Shown: in pieces, positions 1 to 7,700 of the stretch
How the letters are laid out: every line of letters begins with the position of its first letter
Numbering within the stretch: position 1 is the stretch's first letter
Source: Acidobacteriaceae bacterium
Lineage (GTDB): Bacteria > Acidobacteriota > Terriglobia > Bryobacterales > Bryobacteraceae
DNA length: 11,779 bases
Assembly (NCBI GenBank): GCA_019246575.1
Contig: JAFAQG010000065.1
Location: forward strand, 1-11,779
Direction: 5' to 3'
Program-made: the position numbers and the translations under genes
Notes under the pieces: generated by a model
Told to the model about the DNA's origin: nothing
Databases searched by the model: none
Seen by the model: the letters and a program-made list of their open reading frames with translations, nothing else

Positions 1-1
1 G

Positions 2-391
2 ACGATTCACGAATACCCTCTGCCCGATCCGCAGGCGCGTCCACGCCGGGTCGCGATCTCGCCGGATGATGTGATCTGGTACTCGGATTACGCCCGCGGC
101 TATCTCGGACGGCTGGATCCCGCGACCGGCAAAGTCACCGAATGGCCCTCTCCCGGCGGATCGAAATCCCAGCCCTACGGAATCACGTTCCTGAAGGGAG
201 CAGTCTGGTACAGCGAATCGGCCGTTCAGCCCAACACGATAGTTCGCTTCGATCCGAAGATGGAGAAATTTCAAACCTGGCCAATCCCCTCAGGCGGCGG
301 CGTGATTCGGAACGTCAGCGTGACACGCGACGGAAACATCGCAATCGCGTGCAGTGGGGTAAATAAAATCGGCCTGGTCGAGATTCAGTAA
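2..391 (+). CDS. Vgb-like (virginiamycin B lyase family) beta-propeller protein, 3' end only
   Basis: The reading frame is open from the left edge to the TAA at 389-391, so the start lies outside the window and about 129 residues are visible. The protein shows repeated propeller-blade signatures: 'DVIWYSDYARGYLGRLDP', then 'VTEWPSP', then 'AVWYSES' with 'IVRFDP' and 'FQTWPIP'. These W-Y-S/D, I-x-R-x-D-P and W-P-x-P repeats are typical of streptogramin-lyase (Vgb) family propellers, which are abundant in Acidobacteriota and are probably periplasmic. Vgb blades often carry a Pro-His-Gly-Ile type strand. Here the equivalent positions read Q-P-Y-G-I and V-I-R-N-V, so the lyase histidines may be absent in this part. 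I would therefore not infer streptogramin resistance. It converges with the minus-strand nanEK locus. The family is clear; the biochemical role is unknown. Confidence 0.8.
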   Translation, partial: TIHEYPLPDPQARPRRVAISPDDVIWYSDYARGYLGRLDPATGKVTEWPSPGGSKSQPYGITFLKGAVWYSESAVQPNTIVRFDPKMEKFQTWPIPSGGGVIRNVSVTRDGNIAIACSGVNKIGLVEIQ

Positions 392-625
392 CTGAGATCT
401 GCGCCCCAGCGGGCGAGCGAAAACGCCTACTCGCAAGGCCCGCAACTTCGGCGCAGACTTGGGCGCCACCGGTTTCCTCGGCCGGAAAATACCCTTCACG
501 TCCTGAATCACATCGACACCCCTAGATCGAAGAACCCGAACATCTAAGGCGATACGAGATCGCAGCTTCGTTCCAAATACTGTGCGATAAGAGTTTTCAA
601 ATTTGCACACGCATACGGGGCCACT
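392..625. other. Intergenic spacer between convergent genes
   Basis: This spacer separates the stop of the Vgb-like gene from the stop of the ROK kinase on the other strand. I see one weak inverted repeat (TCTGCGCC at 398-405 against GGCGCAGA at 450-457, 44-nt loop) and no hairpin followed by a T tract, so no convincing intrinsic terminator. No reading frame here resembles a known protein. Confidence 0.4.
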
Positions 626-1711
626 CTAGAAGGACGGTTGACGACGTGCTAGGGCGACCCCGGCAGCCCCGAGGACACCTCCGTGATATCCGAGGGAGGA
701 GGCAGTCACTCGCAAGCGGCGCTCGTTCCACACCGTTACCAGCTTCGACAGGTTAGCCTCCAGGTCCACGAGCAAATACGGATTGTTCTGCGCGAGTCCA
801 CCCGAAAGAATGATCGCCTGTGGATCGAGAAGCTGTACGAGAACGTTACAGCCGATTGCAAGGTGGCGGGCCGTTTCGGTAATCGCGGCGAGCGCTACAG
901 CTTCGCCCAAATGGGCCGCGGCAATCAAATCTTTAGTTGAGGAATACCGCCCTTCGCCATAACTCAGCAGCGCAGTCGCATTCGTGTAGGTTTCGAGACA
1001 ACCCTGCTGTCCGCAGTTGCAGGCGGGTCCCCCCGGATGAATCACGATATGGCCGAGCGCGTTTGCGAAGAAATGAGCACCGCGATTCAGACGGCCGCCC
1101 AGATAACACCCGCTGCCGACGCCTGTACCAACCGTGATGCACACAAAATCAGTCAAGCCCCGGCCGGCCCCGAACTCCGCTTCACCAACCGCCAGCGCGT
1201 TCGCATCGTTCTCAACATATACCGGCAGACCGGTTCTGGCGCTGATCTCGTCCGCAATCGCCGTGCCGGTCCAGCCAGGCAGGTTTTCGGTCGCGTACAC
1301 AACGCGGCCGGTACGAGGGTCCACCCACCCGGCAGTCGCAACTCCAATCGCACCCGGCTGATGTCCGGCTTTGTGTGCGCGGTCGAGCCCGCGCTCCGCT
1401 ATTTTCACCAGGTGAGTAAGTAAGGCCGTGCGCCCTGCGGCTGCGGGCGTTGAGACTGTTTCGTCCCACAGCAACTTGCCGGCGCTTGAGGCGAGACCGG
1501 ATTTCGTGTTCGTACCGCCCAGATCGATGCCAAGAATCAGCAACCGACCGTTTGCCCTCGCAAACTCATCAGCAAGAGCTTCTGCAAATTGGCGCGTAAT
1601 GATATGCGGACGGGTGATGGCTGAACCGACAACGATCGCGAACGCGCCGGCCCGTAGCGCCGCCCGGGCGAGATCCGGCGTGTCGATGCGTCCTTCGGCA
1701 ATCACCGGCAC
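626..1711 (-). CDS. nanK: ROK-family N-acetylmannosamine kinase fused to the C-terminal end of NanE
   Basis: The 361-residue frame has two parts. Residues 1-50 (start '[12 protein letters not shown]', later 'VVGSAITRP') are the C-terminal end of an N-acetylmannosamine-6-phosphate 2-epimerase, including its catalytic Glu (E6 here). From about residue 57 there is a complete ROK sugar kinase: phosphate loop DLGGTN at 63-68, catalytic Asp169 in 'VENDANAL', 'GTGVGSG' at 195-201, and the ROK zinc site with His221 and 'CNCGQQGC' (Cys231, 233, 238) followed by Glu240. NanK phosphorylates ManNAc to ManNAc-6-P in the cytoplasm, the substrate of NanE. The GTG at 1711 is only the first possible start. 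The same frame stays open upstream as '[17 protein letters not shown]', which is NanE sequence, so this is probably the 3' part of a frameshifted nanEK fusion. The kinase domain itself looks intact. ManNAc specificity is inferred from the fusion partner; a glucokinase-type substrate cannot be excluded from the kinase alone. Confidence 0.85.
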   Translation of the reverse strand: MPVIAEGRIDTPDLARAALRAGAFAIVVGSAITRPHIITRQFAEALADEFARANGRLLILGIDLGGTNTKSGLASSAGKLLWDETVSTPAAAGRTALLTHLVKIAERGLDRAHKAGHQPGAIGVATAGWVDPRTGRVVYATENLPGWTGTAIADEISARTGLPVYVENDANALAVGEAEFGAGRGLTDFVCITVGTGVGSGCYLGGRLNRGAHFFANALGHIVIHPGGPACNCGQQGCLETYTNATALLSYGEGRYSSTKDLIAAAHLGEAVALAAITETARHLAIGCNVLVQLLDPQAIILSGGLAQNNPYLLVDLEANLSKLVTVWNERRLRVTASSLGYHGGVLGAAGVALARRQPSF

Positions 1712-2238
1712 AGGAACGGAACGAACGAGTTGCTCGTGAAGCCAGGATCGAACTGCCGGTTTTCCGAAGTGTCGTCGGTGTAACCGCGCATCGTCGATAG
1801 CACAAAATCAGCCCCTGCTTCGACCGCCTGAAGGCCTTCTTTCACGGTTGCGACATCCGCGAGCGCGGGAACGCACAACTCCGCCTTTATCCGGCGGAGG
1901 CGGTCCAGTGCCCCGGTTGCCTGGCCTCGGCGGGTGCAATCGATAGCGATGGCGGCGGCACCTGCATCGACCAGCGCCCGCGCGTCTTCGAACGAAGGTG
2001 TAATCAGGACCTTGCCATCCGGTTGTATTCTCTTGAGGATGCCAATAACAGGAGCGGCGATGGCGTCCCGGATTGAACGAACATCGATCGGCCCATTCGC
2101 GCGGATGCCCGCTGCGCCTCCCACGACCGCTGCCTTTGCGTAAAGATCCATCCGGCCGAACAAGGCATCGCCCTCCTCGGCTTGGCACGAAACAATCAGC
2201 TTGCCGCGGAGTGGCAGGAGAGGGCCAGGAATTCTCAT
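1702..2238 (-). CDS. nanE: N-acetylmannosamine-6-phosphate 2-epimerase, N-terminal part (frameshifted)
   Basis: The 178-residue frame matches NanE, a TIM-barrel enzyme converting ManNAc-6-P to GlcNAc-6-P in sialic-acid and ManNAc catabolism. Visible features are the start '[11 protein letters not shown]', '[10 protein letters not shown]' (43-50 region), catalytic Lys69 in 'GILKR', 'AIAIDCTRR' (97-104) and '[17 protein letters not shown]' (142-158). Homology stops after Gly166-Phe167; the last 11 residues are out of frame. The missing end, including the catalytic Glu of 'VIAEGR', lies in the frame that continues into the ROK kinase. Full-length NanE is about 230 residues, so this product alone lacks the last barrel strands and should be inactive. 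The ATG at 2238 overlaps the TGA of the upstream transporter (ATGA), which fixes the start and suggests translational coupling. The family assignment is confident; whether the gene works is doubtful. Confidence 0.85.
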   Translation of the reverse strand: MRIPGPLLPLRGKLIVSCQAEEGDALFGRMDLYAKAAVVGGAAGIRANGPIDVRSIRDAIAAPVIGILKRIQPDGKVLITPSFEDARALVDAGAAAIAIDCTRRGQATGALDRLRRIKAELCVPALADVATVKEGLQAVEAGADFVLSTMRGYTDDTSENRQFDPGFTSNSFVPFLCR

Positions 2239-3239
2239 CCGGCTATTCTCGCCGATACCGCACAGAGCACGATGGCCCCCAGCAATATAAGCAGGCCCCA
2301 GCGCATGCGTGCTGCCGCTTCATGTGCTGCCGAGCGCCATTCACCGAGAAACAGGCCCATCCCGTTGGCGACGACGAGTCCTACCGCCAAGCTCAGGGGC
2401 CAGCCGATCGAGGATCCGATATCACCCAATTTCGGCACGGCCGCTCCATATAAGAAGATGCTGCCGCCCCAGAGCAGGCCCATAATCAGGCCCGAAAGCC
2501 ACCCTCTGGCGACTCCTGTCCCGACCAGGAGCCCTACCGTGTGGTGGCGATTCATGAGATACACGCAGTACACGATATTCGGGATCGAGCCGGCACCCAG
2601 CATCACAAGCCAGACGCAGTTCGTCGCTGAAAAATCGGAAATGCCAATGGACAATCCGGTAGCGGTAATGGGGCGAGCCAGAGTAAATCCGATATTGAAG
2701 ATTGCCGACATAATGCCGGCGGCGACTGCGAAAAGGTAACCCCGGATCGCGGGCTTGGGATGCCGCACCGTGGCGCTGGCCCGGTCACGCAGAAGTCCGG
2801 CTTGTCCGCAGAGCCCCACGCCGATCAGAAATGCCGTGATTCCGGCGAATAGACTCAGCAACTTCGACCCCACGTTGATATGGCCAGCCAACAGGAGCGG
2901 CACAAGCGACCCGAGCGCGGAACTCAGGCCGATGACGAGGCTGTTCGCGATGGATACCCCCAGCAACTCTACGCTCCGACCAAACGAAATTGCGCCAAAG
3001 CCCCACACGAACCCGAATGCCACTGCGGCAGCCAGTGCGCCGCGAGGCGACTGGCTAAGCAGTTGCGACCAAACAGGCACGCTGGATTCGACGATCACCA
3101 TCGGCATCGCTAGGCAGGCGACCACGATGAAGACGAGCCACAGGTTCTCCCATTTCCAGCGCGGCTGCATCTTCATTGGCGCGGTGAAGAGCCCATTGCA
3201 CGCTCCCGATAGCACCGCGAGCAGGACACCCGCGGTCAT
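2235..3239 (-). CDS. RhaT-family sugar:H+ symporter (10-TM, DMT superfamily)
   Basis: The 334-residue protein is almost entirely hydrophobic, with about ten membrane segments, and matches the L-rhamnose-proton symporter RhaT family of the inner membrane. Characteristic features are the N-terminal 'GACNGLFTAPMK' with 'WKWENLW' (about 12-35), a 'GFVWGFGAISFG' segment in TM3, and a C-terminal 'LLWGGSIFLYGAA' followed by the 'GEWR' loop before the last helix. Length agrees with E. coli RhaT (344). No rhamnose-pathway genes are nearby. The next gene downstream, overlapping by 4 bp (ATGA), is nanE, so the likely cargo is an amino sugar or sialic-acid-like sugar, by inference from the operon only. 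The ATG at 3239 has no clear Shine-Dalgarno; the start was chosen because the conserved N-terminal helix begins there. It is the first gene of the operon. Confidence 0.82.
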   Translation of the reverse strand: MTAGVLLAVLSGACNGLFTAPMKMQPRWKWENLWLVFIVVACLAMPMVIVESSVPVWSQLLSQSPRGALAAAVAFGFVWGFGAISFGRSVELLGVSIANSLVIGLSSALGSLVPLLLAGHINVGSKLLSLFAGITAFLIGVGLCGQAGLLRDRASATVRHPKPAIRGYLFAVAAGIMSAIFNIGFTLARPITATGLSIGISDFSATNCVWLVMLGAGSIPNIVYCVYLMNRHHTVGLLVGTGVARGWLSGLIMGLLWGGSIFLYGAAVPKLGDIGSSIGWPLSLAVGLVVANGMGLFLGEWRSAAHEAAARMRWGLLILLGAIVLCAVSARIAG

Positions 3240-3323
3240 CGGGAATCAATCCACACTAAATCGAACTGATTCACGGAATCTTGCAGGATAGCCTATGTTG
3301 ACAGCTGATATATGCTGGGTTCC
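3240..3323. promoter_or_regulatory. Divergent intergenic region between the transporter operon and the broken Gfo/Idh-like gene
   Basis: About 84 bp separate the two divergently read starts, so promoters for both should lie here. On the plus strand TTGACA is visible at 3298-3303 but has no -10 box at the right distance; TTGCAG at 3281-3286 is followed about 18-19 bp later by AT-rich CTGATATAT. On the minus strand TATCCT (3286-3291) is a possible -10. None is strong. No regulator gene is adjacent. The assignment rests on layout more than on motifs. Confidence 0.3.
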
Positions 3324-4180
3324 GTGGCTCGCATCAGCCGCCGCCTGTTTCTCGCAAGTCCATCCTTACGTCTGCTGGCCGTAAACGCAAAGCCGCGCGT
3401 CGCGTGCGTGATGAACGCATACTTCCCGGACTCGCATGCTGACGTTTTCGTCAGCCGTCTGCTCGATGGCTACCGCCTCAATCATAGTGGCATTCGCCTC
3501 GCCTTGATACTGTCTCGTTCTACGTCGATCAATTCCCTCCGAACGATATGGCTCGTGAGCAGGCCGTCGAGCACGGTATTCGCATTTTCCCGAGTGTCTC
3601 CGAAACGTTGCGGCTTGGTGGTGCCCAAATCGCTATCGACGCGATCGCCGTAATTGGCGAGCACGGCAACTTTCCACGTACGCCTCGTGGGAATTTCATG
3701 TACCCGCGGTGGCGTTACTTTGATGAAATCAGCAAAGTCATGCGCGAGGACGGGCGCGTGGTTCCGATGTATCAAGACAAAATATCTTGCTTACGATTGG
3801 GCTGATGCGCGCCGCATGTTTGACCGCGCACGGGAGATGCACATTCCATTTATGTGCGGCTCAACCGTTCCCCTGACCTGGCAACGTCCACTGCTCAACG
3901 TGCCGCGTGGAACACCGTTCACCGAGATTCTCGCAACCAGCTACAGTGATCTCGAAGAGCATGCCTACCACGGTATCGAGGTGTTACAAGCCATGGCCGA
4001 GCGGCGCGGTCGCGAAACCGGTGTCGCGCGAGTGCGCTGGGCGTGCGGCGATGATCTGTGGAAGGCAGGCGAAGCCGACGAATGGTCGCGCTCACTACTT
4101 AATGCCGCGTTGGAACGGCGTATTAATCTGCCGCCGGCGAGCGGAAGCAAGCAGCAGCCGCAGGCTTTTCTTATCCAACG
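3324..4180 (+). pseudogene. Tat-signal Gfo/Idh-like hypothetical protein, disrupted by at least two frameshifts
   Basis: Homology passes through two frames. Frame A from GTG 3324 (or ATG 3312) gives a twin-arginine-like start 'RISRRLFLAS', then 'PRVACVMNAYFPDSHADV' and 'SRLLDGYRLN'. Near 3483-3491 one base appears missing and frame B continues with 'HSPRLDTVSFYVDQFPPND', 'GIRIFPSVSETLRLGG', the signature 'AVIGEHGNFP', and 'RVVPMYQDK'. At 3779-3782 an AAAA run carries one extra A, and frame A resumes with 'YLAYDWADARRMFDRA', 'IPFMCGSTVPLTWQRP' and 'EEHAYHGIEVLQAMAERR'. Homology is lost after 'QAFLIQ' near 4178. I recognise this as a family common in Planctomycetes and Acidobacteriota, with a Rossmann/oxidoreductase-like layout and no assigned function. 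The usual C-terminal third, with a 'PVERTLLTTG' type motif, is not seen. The gene is therefore broken and probably truncated. Confidence 0.7.
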
Positions 4181-4440
4181 CGCCCGCCACGCGGGCCGAG
4201 GCCGCAGTCGCCTTGACTGCATACTTTGGCAAGCATCTCGACCGCAACGCAGCAATTTCTGCAGCCCTCAATCGAGGGTGGATGGCATCCGATCACCGGA
4301 ACTGGTTCCATCCCGACCTGCCCTTCTATTGGACCGACTGGCGCGAAGACCGGCTGCCGGCCAAACTTCCGCACCTGAATTTTCGCCGCACCGGACCTGT
4401 ACGCCGGTCCGAACTCGCCATCCGGCTCTGCTCACCATAG
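4141..4440 (+). pseudogene. Unidentified coding remnant in a third frame
   Basis: After the Gfo/Idh-like homology ends, frame 1 shows strong protein-like composition and GC-rich third positions: 'ATRAEAAVALTAYFGKHLDRN', then 'AALNRGWMASDHRNWFHP', 'DLPFYWTDWREDRLPAK' and 'LPHLNF'. It stops at TAG 4438-4440. A further shift near 4380 would instead give 'FAAPDLYAGPNSP'. I do not recognise this sequence. It has no start of its own with a ribosome site, so it is either the eroded 3' part of the preceding gene after another shift at about 4180, or the tail of a different gene joined by deletion. 'TRAEAAVAL' slightly resembles the usual continuation of the upstream family; the aromatic-rich part does not. 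Confidence 0.4.
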
Positions 4441-4578
4441 AGCCCGTGAAGCCGTATCAGGCAACTCCGCCGAACGCGCTTTCACAGGCAGGCATTCTGC
4501 CAAAGCCAATGAAAAGAATTCAGGGCTAATCACCGGCGGCCCGATCCTTCATCACTGCCCCTTGCGGTTTCGCTAGAA

Positions 4579-4606
4579 TTCGCACTGACCAGCTTCCGAC
4601 TATACT
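4579..4606 (+). promoter_or_regulatory. Possible sigma-70 promoter of the receptor/oxidoreductase operon
   Basis: TATACT at 4601-4606 is a good -10 match. The best -35 at acceptable spacing is TTCGCA (4579-4584, 16 bp), which is weak. It is the best promoter-like site I found in the AT-richer leader upstream of the receptor gene and would give a leader of roughly 115 nt. Confidence 0.35.
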
Positions 4607-4715
4607 AGGTTGCACGTAATCGATTGATGTTATAGGAAGTGGCGTAACGAACTGTCAGGGGATTTGCTCGGAATAAGGAATTGCACGAGCATTGATCAGA
4701 AGGCACCCCAAATAC

Positions 4716-4721
4716 AGGAGG
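4716..4721 (+). promoter_or_regulatory. Ribosome binding site fixing the GTG start at 4728
   Basis: AGGAGG is a perfect Shine-Dalgarno 6 nt upstream of GTG 4728. An in-frame TTG at 4692 would extend the protein by 12 residues but would put this site inside the coding region and spoil the signal peptide. Confidence 0.75.
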
Positions 4722-4727
4722 TCCCGA

Positions 4728-7700
4728 GTGAGACGCCTCAATCTGAGGATTCACGTCCCGGGCGTTCTTTGTCTTGCCGCGTTTTCGATTCGTTTGTTCA
4801 GCCAGACATTTGAGGCCCAGATCACCGGTGAAGTGAAGGACATGAGTGGCGCCGTTGTGCCGAACATGCGGTTGAGCGCGAAGAATGTTGCTACAGGCAC
4901 GCTGTACGCGGCCACATCCAATGAGAGTGGAATCTACCGTTTCCCGAGCTTACCGCCAGCGCAATATATGGTTACGTGCTCGCTGCCGGGGTTCAAACGA
5001 TTTGAAGAAGGTCCGCTCACTCTACAGGTCAACCAGGTGCTCGAAGTAAACGTGACGCTTCAGACTGGCGAAGCGAGTGAGCAGATTACGGTGAGCGCGG
5101 CACCTCCTGCGCTCGAAACCGAGACGGCAACGCTCGGCACAGTTGTCAACACCCGAGCCATTCAGAATCTGCCGCTCAATATTCGCGACCCGCTCGCGCT
5201 TGTCGCGCTGACGCCGGGAGTGGTGCTCGGTCCGAATTTTGGCAACGGCGGCGGGAACGATGTTGGCCGCAATTTCTTCAAATCTGATTTCAACGTGGGC
5301 GCGGGGCGCTCTGGTTCCCTGGAGATCCTTATGGACGGCGCGCCAGACACTACTCCTGATATCAATCGCGGCATCATAGATCCGCCGGTGGACTCCGTGC
5401 AGGAGTTCAAGGTGCAGGCGCAAACATATGACGCCCAATTCGGCCGCACCTCCGGCGCTGTGCTCAACGTGATCACGAAGACCGGCTCGAATGATTATCA
5501 CGGCGTCGCGTATGACTTTGAACGCCACAGTGTACTCGATGCCAATACGTTCTTCAACAATCGCAGCGGCCTCAAGAAGCCATCCTTCCAGCGCCATCAG
5601 TTTGGCGGGAACTTCGGCGGTCCCATTCTCAAGAACAAATGGTTCGCGTTCGGCGATTACGAAGGGCTTCGCCAGGGATATCCGATCACGAATCTGTCCA
5701 CTGTTCCGACGGCTTTACAGCGGCAGGGCGATTTCTCGCAGACCTTTGCCGCCAATGGCTCTCTGATCAAGATTTATGATCCTGAGAGCCTCGTAACGCT
5801 CGGCAACGGAACTCGCCAGCGCAACCAATTTGCCGGAAATGTCATTCTCCCCAGCCGCTTCGATCCCGTTGCGGTTGCCGCGCTCAAGTACATCCCGCTC
5901 CCGAATCTGCCCGGCAGTCCCATTACGGGCCAGAACAATTTCATCTACTCGGCCAACTCTTCGACGAATAGTGATAAGTATGATCTGCGCACGGATGTCA
6001 ACTTCAATGAAGCGATGCGCATGTTTGTGCGTTTCTCGCGCCAGCAAGATGTACGCTCGGTTCCCGGCTTGTACCCGCTGCCCGCAGGCGGCGGGCGCAA
6101 CACGACAGACCACTACACGCAAGGCGTCGCGGACGTCACACGAGTCTTTACGCCCTATGTGGTTGGCGATCTCCAGTTTTCCTTCAGCCGCGCTCTTGCG
6201 GCGCAATTCGGCGCGTCCAAAGGATTTAACCTCTCGCAGCTGAATCTGCCAGCATCCTTCATTCAGCAAGTCGTGCCACAGTTTCCAGTGTTTAACCTGA
6301 CGGATACGATCGGGACGGGCAATACCTCCGATTCTTTTACGCAGTTTCAGCCACGCAACGTCTGGGCCACGCTCGGGAGTGTGAGCTGGCAACGTGGCCG
6401 CCACAACCTGAAATTTGGCAGCGACTGGCGCGTGCTCGATTTCAACGAGGGACAGAACAGCCAGGCCTCCGGCACGTTCACATTCAACCGCGGGTTCACG
6501 CAGGGGCCGAACCCCGTTATAGCGAGCGCCACCGCGGGCTATGGTGTCGCTTCGTTTCTGCTGGGCGACGCGGCGAGCGGGTCGGTTATTGCGATCAACC
6601 CGATCTCGACGCAGGGATTGTATTACGCCTTGTTTGTTCAGGATGACTGGAAGCTAACGGACAAGCTCACCCTGAACCTTGGTTTGCGTTGGGATGTGAA
6701 TATTGGCGATCGCGAGAAGTTCAACCGACTCGCATATTTCGACCCCACTGCGCCAAGTTCGCTGGCTCAAGCTGCCGGACTGCCGAATCTGAGGGGTGAC
6801 CTGGCATGGATCGGCATGGGCAATCCGACGAACCAGACGGCCACGGACTGGAAAGATTTCGGCCCGCGCTTCGGGTTCGCGTACAGCTTGATTCCTAAAA
6901 CGGTGCTGCGGGGCGGCTACGGTATTTTTTATATTCCGAAAATTATTCAGGGCAACGGCGATGGCGCGGTCGAGGCGGTGCGGACGACACCTATGGTTGC
7001 AACTATTGACAACCTAACGCCCGCCACTACGATCAGCAATCCATTCCCGCAGGGCATCCTACCTGCCCTGAATGATCGCGACCCAAACGCGAACGTAGGA
7101 GCAAGCATTGCTGCACCTACGCACGGATTCCGCAACGGCTACATGCAGAGCTGGAGTTTTGGCGCTGAGCGCGAGCTTCCGTGGGGCCTTCTGCTAGATG
7201 TCCATTACTGGGGGATGAAAGGGTCGCGACTGCTCGAGACATGGAACATCGACCAACTGCCGGATCAGTACCTTTCGCTCGGCTCGCATCTTAACGATCT
7301 GGGGCCCAATCCTTTTTACGGCGTAATCACAACCGGCGCGCTGGCCGGTTCAACGATTTCCCGCCAACAAACGCTGCTGCCGTTCCCGCAATATACCACC
7401 GTGCAGCAGGTCTATGTTCCCACCGGGAACTCTACATATGAAGCCGCTACAATCCAACTCGAAAAGCGGCTATCCTCCACTCTTACATTCCTCGGGGTGT
7501 ACACGCGATCGAAGGCGATCGACGATATTCGGACACCACTTGACATCTACAATCGCCGCCTCGAGAAAGGTCTGTCAACCTTTGATACTCCGAATCAATT
7601 CCGTCTGAGTGGTGTCTACAATGTCCCCTTCGGCCGCGACCGCGCATACGGCAAGAGCCTGAATCGGCTCGTCAACGCTATGTTCGCCGATTGGGATTTG

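Larger units (their letters stand above)
626..2238 (-). pseudogene. nanEK: nanEK: bifunctional ManNAc-6-P epimerase / ManNAc kinase, split by a -1 bp frameshift
   Basis: This is a composite entry for the two reading frames above. In the upstream frame codons run GGC (1743) then TTC (1740-1738). In the downstream frame CAC starts at 1738 and reads on as [17 protein letters not shown]. Adding one base, for example a second C at 1738, joins 'RQFDPGF' to '[10 protein letters not shown]' with no gap and gives one protein of about 537 residues: NanE (about 1-220), a linker of roughly 10 residues, then ROK kinase. Single-chain NanE/NanK enzymes are known in other bacteria, so the fusion is probably ancestral and the frameshift secondary. 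It could be a true mutation, a sequencing or assembly error, or, less likely, recoded. I see no typical slippery heptamer at the site. Confidence 0.7.
4441..4727 (+). other. Leader region upstream of the TonB receptor
   Basis: About 290 bp between the remnant's stop and the receptor's GTG. An out-of-phase tail ('VKPYQATPPNALSQAG', ending TAA 4527-4529) may be a last trace of the broken upstream gene. From about 4530 the DNA becomes more AT-rich, with a possible promoter near 4580-4606 and a leader of about 115 nt ending in a strong ribosome site. No riboswitch, RNA gene or terminator is evident. Confidence 0.4.

Noticed and set aside
2..391. Streptogramin B resistance gene
   Set aside because: Only the propeller fold is supported. 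The expected active-site histidine positions look substituted in the visible part, and most environmental Vgb-like proteins are not resistance enzymes.
290..610. 106-aa minus-strand frame over the spacer and the Vgb-like gene end
   Set aside because: It overlaps a better supported gene, has no recognisable domain and no ribosome site.
1734..1744. Programmed -1 frameshifting as the way to make full-length NanEK
   Set aside because: The geometry fits a -1 slip, but the site (GGCTTCACG) is not an X-XXY-YYZ slippery heptamer and I see no clear downstream stimulatory hairpin. Mutation or sequencing error is simpler.
4692..4727. TTG start at 4692 for the TonB receptor
   Set aside because: GTG 4728 has AGGAGG at ideal spacing and gives a normal signal peptide. 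The upstream extension would include the ribosome site.
5715..6404. 229-aa minus-strand frame inside the receptor
   Set aside because: It is a shadow of the plus-strand coding sequence, with no family signature.
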